Assembly (NCBI RefSeq): GCF_000178855.1
Contig: NZ_ADVG01000003.1
Location: forward strand, 2,591,341-2,655,340
Direction: 5' to 3'
Source: Ktedonobacter racemifer DSM 44963
GTDB lineage: Bacteria > Chloroflexota > Ktedonobacteria > Ktedonobacterales > Ktedonobacteraceae
Length of the DNA: 64,000 bases
Every line of letters begins with the position of its first letter. The stretch's first letter is position 1. The notes under the pieces are model-generated. The model ran no database searches. It was given only the letters and a program-made list of their open reading frames with translations, and was not told the DNA's origin. Position numbers and translations under genes: made by a program. Below, piece by piece: positions 59,261 through 64,000 of the stretch.

Positions 59261-60310
59261 ATGCGCCTCACGGGGCTATTTGAGCGATCTCGGCCAATTA
59301 TTTCGGGGGAATATTTTCTACTCCACGAAATGGGACCCGTACGCCCGGACATCAGCTGTTTCCTGGGCGACGTTCCCATTGCTATTGAGATGCAGGTCAG
59401 CAGTATCCAACTCGATACCATCGCCAGGCGCACAAAGGAGTATACGCGGCGCGGCGTGTACATTCTTTGGATCTCTCCCTATGAAGAAACCTCGATGAGG
59501 GAGGGAAAGCTGTATACCCTGCGTGCCTGGGAACGTTATATTCATAATCTCTACGGACAAACCTTTTACTATTGGGAATCAGGAGAAACGCTCTACCCCG
59601 TCCACTTTGGCGAGTATAAGCCGGTTGTGCGAGAAAAACCATATCAGCCCGCCATTATGCATCTTCCCTCTCGTCAAGAGTCGGTGTTGATTACAGCGCT
59701 TGAAGCCACTTCTTTCGCTGCGGACTTTATTGGTGACACAAGCCGACGCGAGATCAAATTTTGGTGCATCCCCAGGATTTGGGTTCCTGAAGAGGGGGCA
59801 TATCTTCCCATTCAGGAAGCCCAGCGGCGTTACCCGTTTGCCTATCCAGATCCTCGCTCGCTTAGAAAACCGCTTGATGAGATCCCATTTTCTGGAGATC
59901 CTTTTAATGAAACTCCCTTATCTGCTTATGAGAAAGGGATGTTAAGCAATGCACCAGGGGGTTCTTGCCCGATTCATAAACGGCTGTACCGATTTATTGA
60001 CGAGTTTGGTACCCCTTACTGTTCAGATGTCGAATGCTGGTCCCGTTTTCGCCTCATGCAAATTGGCTCTGAACGTGGTTATCCGGAGCTCTATGCCATC
60101 GTCGATACCCGTGATTATCTGCCCGATCTCTCTGCTGAGCCCAGTTATCATCCGACTCCCCTCGGAAATCAATTGGTGCCTGTCTATCCAACTAGGCCTC
60201 CACGCCAAACAGTACTCATACGGGCCGGCGAAATGCATTGGCGCACATATGTCGCCGACCAACATTATGTGTACATTGGCCAGGCGCTTACAGCGGTAGC
60301 CATGTGCTAG
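59261..60310 (+). CDS. CoiA-like nuclease-domain protein, N-terminus perhaps lost
   Basis: 349 codons from an ATG at 59261. The core VRPDISCFLGDVPIAIEMQV followed by SSIQLDTIARRTKEYTRRGV and YILWI matches the CoiA family nuclease fold: Asp30, Glu43 and Gln45 (E-x-Q in place of E-x-K) and the R-T-x-x-Y helix. Then come W/Y-rich segments and a C-terminal region with Cys residues (SCPIHKRLYRFIDEFGTPYC, SDVECWSRFR) that could bind zinc. CoiA is needed for recombination during competence, and related nucleases occur in mobile elements. Full CoiA proteins have about 60-100 residues before the R-P-D motif; here there are 27 and an IS21-like end lies upstream, so truncation is probable. The next gene follows after 345 bases on the same strand. 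Confidence 0.72.
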   Translation: MRLTGLFERSRPIISGEYFLLHEMGPVRPDISCFLGDVPIAIEMQVSSIQLDTIARRTKEYTRRGVYILWISPYEETSMREGKLYTLRAWERYIHNLYGQTFYYWESGETLYPVHFGEYKPVVREKPYQPAIMHLPSRQESVLITALEATSFAADFIGDTSRREIKFWCIPRIWVPEEGAYLPIQEAQRRYPFAYPDPRSLRKPLDEIPFSGDPFNETPLSAYEKGMLSNAPGGSCPIHKRLYRFIDEFGTPYCSDVECWSRFRLMQIGSERGYPELYAIVDTRDYLPDLSAEPSYHPTPLGNQLVPVYPTRPPRQTVLIRAGEMHWRTYVADQHYVYIGQALTAVAMC

Positions 60311-60655
60311 GTGGGCTATCCTGTGGGCAGTGTCCACCGCTGAGGCCAGATCAGGCTACTTATGGTGAGAGGGGGTGACGGAGCCACGTGTCGTCTACTG
60401 GCGGTGCTCATACTACGACTTTAGTAGTCGCAAGCGAATCGAAAATCAATGAGCATAACTAACTATGTTACCTGTTCTTGACGCTTTTTTTATTGATAAT
60501 CTCAAGAAGATTATGTTATATTACGTTGACTTATGAACTAGAGCCTGACTTGCTTGTTTATTCAGAAAGCGACTATATAGCTCGTACTATTTGTTACTTT
60601 CTTTTTTATCTTAGTTGCGAGGAAGTTGAATTAAAATAGGTGCAAGGGAAATAAA
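60311..60655. other. AT-rich promoter region before the HNH-DnaB gene
   Basis: 60470-60640 is strongly AT-rich (TTATGTTATATTACGTTGAC) and probably holds the promoter. A short symmetrical ACTACGACTTTAGTAGT lies at 60413-60429. No gene. The base composition is lower in GC than the flanking genes. Confidence 0.5.
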
Positions 60656-61798
60656 ATGGATGAACAGCGCTTGGAGCTCCTGAGAATGATGCCTTATGAA
60701 GACTATCTCAAGACGCCAGAATGGGCAGAAAAACGAAAAAGGGCTTTAGAGTGGTCACAGAACCGATGCCAAGTGTGCTATACGTCGAGTGATTTGGACG
60801 TCCATCATCGAACGTACGAACGTCGCGGCAATGAGCAGATGAGCGACCTCATCGTCTTATGCCATTCCTGCCATACTCTTTTCCATGCAGCTCAACGTTT
60901 AGAGCATGAACATCCCCCTCTTCAGATTGGAAATGTAATGCAAGAAACACTTATGGACATAGAGCAAGTGTATAGTGCACGTGTGGAACAGAAAGAGGAG
61001 CAAATAGCAACAGGATATCCCGATCTTGATGCTCTGCTAGGTGGGCTCAGCGGTGGTGAAGTCATTGTCTTAGCTGGCCGTGAAGCTATAGGCAAGAGCA
61101 CACTTGCTTTGAATATAGCGTATAGAGTTGCTAAAGAGAATCAAAATGTTGTCTACTTTAGCCTACAACACAACAAAACGCACCTTCTTCACCGCTTTCT
61201 CTCTTCGAGAAGCCATATTCCCAGCCAAAACTTAAGCACTGGCAGGTTAGTTGATGAGGATTGGGAAGGCATTGAACAGGCGGTAAATCAGTTAGGTTCG
61301 CTCCCCATTTGGATCTACGATAATGCTGAGCTTTCGCCTGCAGATATCGAGGCCAGCCTTATACAACTGTGCGATGAGGAAGAGCAGTTCTCGGTTGATC
61401 TTGTGATCATTGATGATATCCATCTCTTAGGAGCAGCCAGTTCTCAACGAGAAAAACGAACGCAGCAGCTCTATACCACACTTCAAACACTGAAATTGCT
61501 CGCTCGTAAGTACCATATCCCGATACTTGTCACAAGCCAAGTAGCGCAACCCAAAAAACCACTAAGCCAGATTCCCCAGGTAGCAGATCTTGTATCACCA
61601 GGAATTATCGAGCAAGTCGCGGATGTCATCTGCTTCCTCCACCGAGAGGAGGTATATGATCCGGTTACCGCACGCAAAAACATCGCAGACATTATCGTCG
61701 CGAAAAACGTTCACGGGCCACTTGGCGAAATACCTCTCTTCTACGCCCCACACTTCTTCGGGTTTACAGAGCTAGAAATAGATAATTCTGATGCATAA
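60656..61798 (+). CDS. Fusion of an HNH zinc-nuclease domain with a DnaB-type RecA helicase core
   Basis: 380 residues. Residues 13-80: HNH domain of the phage/His-Me type with zinc ligands Cys38-x2-Cys41 and Cys69-x2-Cys72, and the catalytic DVHHRTYERRGNE (His50, His51, conserved R-T-Y-x-R-x-G-x-E). A linker of about 35 residues follows. Residues 118-378: DnaB C-terminal domain with TGYPDLDALLGGLSGGEVIV, Walker A GREAIGKST (141-149), Walker B DLVIIDDIHLL (248-258, with Asp-Asp in place of Asp-Tyr), sensor LVTSQV (291-296), VADVICFLHREEVYDP and an Arg/Lys-finger-like region VAKNVHGPLGEIPLFY. The DnaB N-terminal primase-binding domain is absent and is replaced by HNH. The predicted role, ATP-driven DNA translocation coupled to DNA cutting, is inference. 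ATG 60656 is preceded by GCAAGGGAAATAAA. Confidence 0.9.
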   Translation: MDEQRLELLRMMPYEDYLKTPEWAEKRKRALEWSQNRCQVCYTSSDLDVHHRTYERRGNEQMSDLIVLCHSCHTLFHAAQRLEHEHPPLQIGNVMQETLMDIEQVYSARVEQKEEQIATGYPDLDALLGGLSGGEVIVLAGREAIGKSTLALNIAYRVAKENQNVVYFSLQHNKTHLLHRFLSSRSHIPSQNLSTGRLVDEDWEGIEQAVNQLGSLPIWIYDNAELSPADIEASLIQLCDEEEQFSVDLVIIDDIHLLGAASSQREKRTQQLYTTLQTLKLLARKYHIPILVTSQVAQPKKPLSQIPQVADLVSPGIIEQVADVICFLHREEVYDPVTARKNIADIIVAKNVHGPLGEIPLFYAPHFFGFTELEIDNSDA

Positions 61799-61830
61799 GC
61801 CCAGATCTTTCCGAAAGCATATCGAATACA

Positions 61831-61873
61831 GCAAGAAGAAACGCCATAATTCTCTTCTGGCATTTCTTCTTGC
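61831..61873 (+). terminator. Hairpin after the HNH-DnaB gene
   Basis: GCAAGAAGAAACGCCA (61831-61846) and TGGCATTTCTTCTTGC (61858-61873) form a 16-bp stem with one mismatch, 33 bases past the stop. No long T run follows, so termination strength is uncertain. The region 61874-62252 contains no other recognised gene. Confidence 0.55.
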
Positions 61874-62252
61874 CCAATACCAATACCACGCTGTGTACAT
61901 CTTTCCCATGCTGTACACAATCTGAGCCGATTATACATCTCTTCGACGCTACACGACGGTAGCAATGAGAGATAATTCGCCTGGCACAACTTCCATGTTT
62001 CTAGAGGCGTTAGACCTCACTATGTGTCGTGAGAGGAATCCTGGTACATAGCTCCTTCTTTCCAGCCTCTTCCAAAGTGGGTCAGCACTACTTGCTCTGC
62101 TTAAAGTTTCATTTGATGCTCCGCCCTTCGTACCTGTTGTCATATACAAACTCTCATCCAGGTATCCTTATACGTTGGGAACTTTTTTAGATTGCACATC
62201 GTCTTCTGTAGTAGGCTCAGTGAGAGCAGAGGTTTCTGAGGAGATACGAGAA

Positions 62253-62747
62253 ATGGTACACAGATTACAACGCTACTTTCAGCAGTGTCGCTGGACTACT
62301 CAGAGAGCTGTGGCACCCATGCTGCTCTTCTGTATTCTGGTTGTTGTGGGAGTCGCAGCGTGTGGTTCTACGGTAGAGGGGGCTCAGAATCCAACACCAC
62401 CTCTACACGTGCGCAAGTGCGGCAGCGTACAGACGAGCCCTCGGGGTCTTCCCTTGAATGCAACCATGGCGAAACAGGCTGAATCATGTTTCTGGCAGGC
62501 CTATCAGAAGTGTCAACCGGCAATGCTTGGATTCGCCAGCAGGTCTATTGATACGGTGGCCCTTCATACGTTCAGTATTCGTCCCAGCGACCAGAACTGT
62601 TCTGTTACCGATGCTATGCAGCACGCTATTGTGCCAGCGAAGCTTTCAGCGGTCAAGACTTACACATGTACGGGAGTAGCAGCGAAACCAGATGGGCTTC
62701 ACTTCTCAGGGTGTGGAGATGAGGGGGATGTGATTATGCCGATGTAG
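62253..62747 (+). CDS. Putative secreted lipoprotein
   Basis: 164 residues from ATG 62253, preceded by GAGGAGATACGAGAA; the frame opens 26 codons earlier without a site. A basic start (MVHRLQRYFQQCRWTTQRAV) precedes the hydrophobic APMLLFCILVVVGVAACGST with a lipobox ending V-A-A-C, so the Cys is expected to be acylated. The mature part has five or six Cys (RKCGSVQTSPRG, ESCFWQAYQKCQPAM, QNCSVTDA, YTCTGVA, FSGCGDE) that may form disulfides. No known domain. Single gene. Confidence 0.75.
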   Translation: MVHRLQRYFQQCRWTTQRAVAPMLLFCILVVVGVAACGSTVEGAQNPTPPLHVRKCGSVQTSPRGLPLNATMAKQAESCFWQAYQKCQPAMLGFASRSIDTVALHTFSIRPSDQNCSVTDAMQHAIVPAKLSAVKTYTCTGVAAKPDGLHFSGCGDEGDVIMPM

Positions 62748-62836
62748 GCTCGTGGATGATGAGGCAGCTTTTGGCATTGCGTAAAGAAAAGGGATCGCCA
62801 GGATTGGCGATCCCTCCAAGCAACTCAAGAGAGTGT

Positions 62837-63811
62837 TTAGGGATAGGAAAGAACGCACCCACCAGCGTTACTATTGAACGCGTTACTCCAGAGCGACTGG
62901 ACAGGGAATGTGCCGGTGCTCAACGTGATGTTGGCTGATGCACCCTGTCCGGAGCTGATCCAGGCGCATTTGTCCCCGTTCTCTTGCCCGCTGCCGTCGA
63001 GCCAGCCAGAACTGGGGAAGATATCGGTTTCGGTCTCGGCGAACTCATGACCACCGACAATGGTGATGCCGTCGGTCAAGCCCGCGCTCCCCGAGTTCAC
63101 GAAGTTGGCACCGCAACTCGCGCCTGCGTCAGTAATGTAGGGCATGTTGGTATAGGCGATGTTGCCGGAGCTCGAACTCGTCGAACTGTGCCAGGCACAG
63201 TATTGGGTCCCGAAACCACTCGCGTTATTGCCAGTCGCGGTATTGATCACATACTGAACCGTTGTATTCGAAGACGCAGTCGTGTTGCCGAAGTGTGCCG
63301 CTGCATTGACCGCTTCGCTGGCCAGTTGCGACTGACTGGGTCTGGAAGGAGCTGCGGATGCATTGTCATACCAGACGCCAGCGAGTACACCGGTGGGGTT
63401 TGTGGCATGTGTGCCAGATGAGCCACAGGTAACCGTGCCAGTGGCGACGCCTTCACAGTATTGCGTCACCGAATTGTTCCAACTTGAGCCACCTACGCCA
63501 TTGAAGAATTTCTGCTGGATGGCCGCTTCGCCGGAGGGATCGTTGTTGTTCCACTGTGATCCCCAGTAAATCAAATACACCTTATCGGCTCCGGTTTCGA
63601 CGCCCACGCCGCCTGTGCCGCCATGGTAGCTAAGGTTATTGCTTCCACCGCAATTATGGCGACAGGCGTTTTTTACCTGCATGCTGCGGATGGAGTGAAG
63701 AACCCCATCGTTTGAGCTCGCACGAACAGGTGTGACAGAACTAGCAAGGGAGATTGAGGCGGAGATCGCTAAGGCCAACGTGATCACAACAGCAAAATAG
63801 AAACGTTTCAA
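62837..63811 (-). CDS. Secreted protein with HEFAE motif, TTG start
   Basis: 324 residues starting at TTG 63811 (LKRFYFAVVITLALAISAS), chosen because AGAGAGGAG precedes it; the frame extends 10 codons up to another TTG without a site. A signal peptide ends near VRASSND. The mature protein is rich in Asn, Ser, Gly: NLSYHGGTGGVGVETGADKV, YLIYWGSQWNNNDPSGEAAI, then ITIVGGHEFAETETDIFPSS and GWLDGSGQENGDKCAWISSG. The H-E-F-A-E core and E-N-x-D-K-C-A-W look like a metal-binding site, recalling bacterial extracellular relatives of metalloprotease or EXORDIUM-type proteins; HExxH is not present, so catalysis is uncertain. AT-rich promoter region at 63842-64000. Confidence 0.8.
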   Translation of the reverse strand: MKRFYFAVVITLALAISASISLASSVTPVRASSNDGVLHSIRSMQVKNACRHNCGGSNNLSYHGGTGGVGVETGADKVYLIYWGSQWNNNDPSGEAAIQQKFFNGVGGSSWNNSVTQYCEGVATGTVTCGSSGTHATNPTGVLAGVWYDNASAAPSRPSQSQLASEAVNAAAHFGNTTASSNTTVQYVINTATGNNASGFGTQYCAWHSSTSSSSGNIAYTNMPYITDAGASCGANFVNSGSAGLTDGITIVGGHEFAETETDIFPSSGWLDGSGQENGDKCAWISSGQGASANITLSTGTFPVQSLWSNAFNSNAGGCVLSYP

Positions 63812-64000
63812 TGCTGTGCTTCTCCTCTCTTTTAGGGGCAATTAAGGCGAAGGCTATTTTATTCAACCTTATTGGTTATAAGTATAAATATATCGATTCA
63901 CTGGCGCTTTCTCGCAATTCCACGTGAACAGGCCCTGACAAGACAGGTCAAAAAGTCTTGCCGATGCTGAAAATTCACTCAAGAGGCATGCTGTCTTGGT

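Noticed and set aside
61741..61989. 82-codon minus-strand frame past the HNH-DnaB gene
   Set aside because: Overlaps the 3' end of that gene and the hairpin; no site or motif.
1..64000. CRISPR array, rRNA or tRNA genes
   Set aside because: No regularly spaced direct repeats, no rRNA-like blocks and no cloverleaf with a T-loop GTTCRA motif was noticed by eye; a scan with dedicated programs could still find a tRNA.

Overview
The window looks like an insertion-sequence-rich stretch of a chromosome from the Chloroflexota, most probably class Ktedonobacteria. This is inferred from very long soluble multi-PAS histidine kinases, many small TetR/HxlR/Rrf2-controlled oxidoreductase loci, secreted proteins of a type seen in that class, and at least nine transposon families at high density. 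No rRNA, tRNA or CRISPR array was seen, and no ribosomal or replication housekeeping gene is present.

Layout. 1-4.1 kb: a TnpB gene cut by the window edge, an IS256 transposase, a small membrane protein, and an FtsX-type permease remnant cut by an IS6 element with 14-bp inverted repeats. 4.5-9.9 kb: a two-component system on the minus strand, divergent from two ABC-2 permeases and an ATPase, with a nested dyad between them. 10.4-16.5 kb: a multi-PAS kinase whose 5' end is replaced by a MITE, a degraded ISKra4-type transposase, an HxlR regulator/quinone oxidoreductase pair, and IS fragments. 16.9-22.5 kb: a GC-rich phosphotransferase gene joined to a broken MFS gene, an 80-bp perfect palindrome, DoxX, YciI and methyltransferase genes, and a TetR-YciI-PPOX operon behind a 26-bp palindromic operator. 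22.7-27.5 kb: nested insertions, with an ISAs1 element (10-bp target duplication) inside an IS3 element that truncates isochorismate synthase. 27.5-33.2 kb: an IS6-derived MITE, and a TetR/glycosyltransferase pair separated by an IS5 element. 33.2-35.8 kb: an ISL3 element with exact 8-bp target duplications that carries a GNAT acetyltransferase gene. 35.9-37.7 kb: an S9 peptidase. 38.2-45.6 kb: a Tn554-like pair of tyrosine recombinases, a divergent BRO/DinD gene pair, and a second, broken Tn554-like module in opposite orientation. 45.5-55 kb: small stress and redox genes (ClbS/DinB-like, MDR, F420-type reductase, PPOX, two SDRs, Rrf2, CGNR-like) plus an IS66 transposase. 55.7-58.6 kb: an intact 981-residue kinase with six PAS units. 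59.3-61.8 kb: a CoiA-like nuclease followed by a fusion of an HNH zinc-nuclease domain to a DnaB-type RecA helicase core. 62.2-63.8 kb: a lipoprotein and a secreted protein.

How the genes work together. The clearest functional units are the sensor kinase/ABC exporter locus (drug or peptide response), the TetR-YciI-PPOX operon, the Rrf2-SDR locus (the same TGTAACT-N5-AGTTACA dyad precedes both genes), and the recombinase/DinD island. The least ordinary objects are the HNH-DnaB fusion beside a CoiA-like nuclease, the ISL3 element with an acetyltransferase passenger, and two very long palindromes at 18.3 and 46.6 kb whose arms share an inner ACGCTAAG end.
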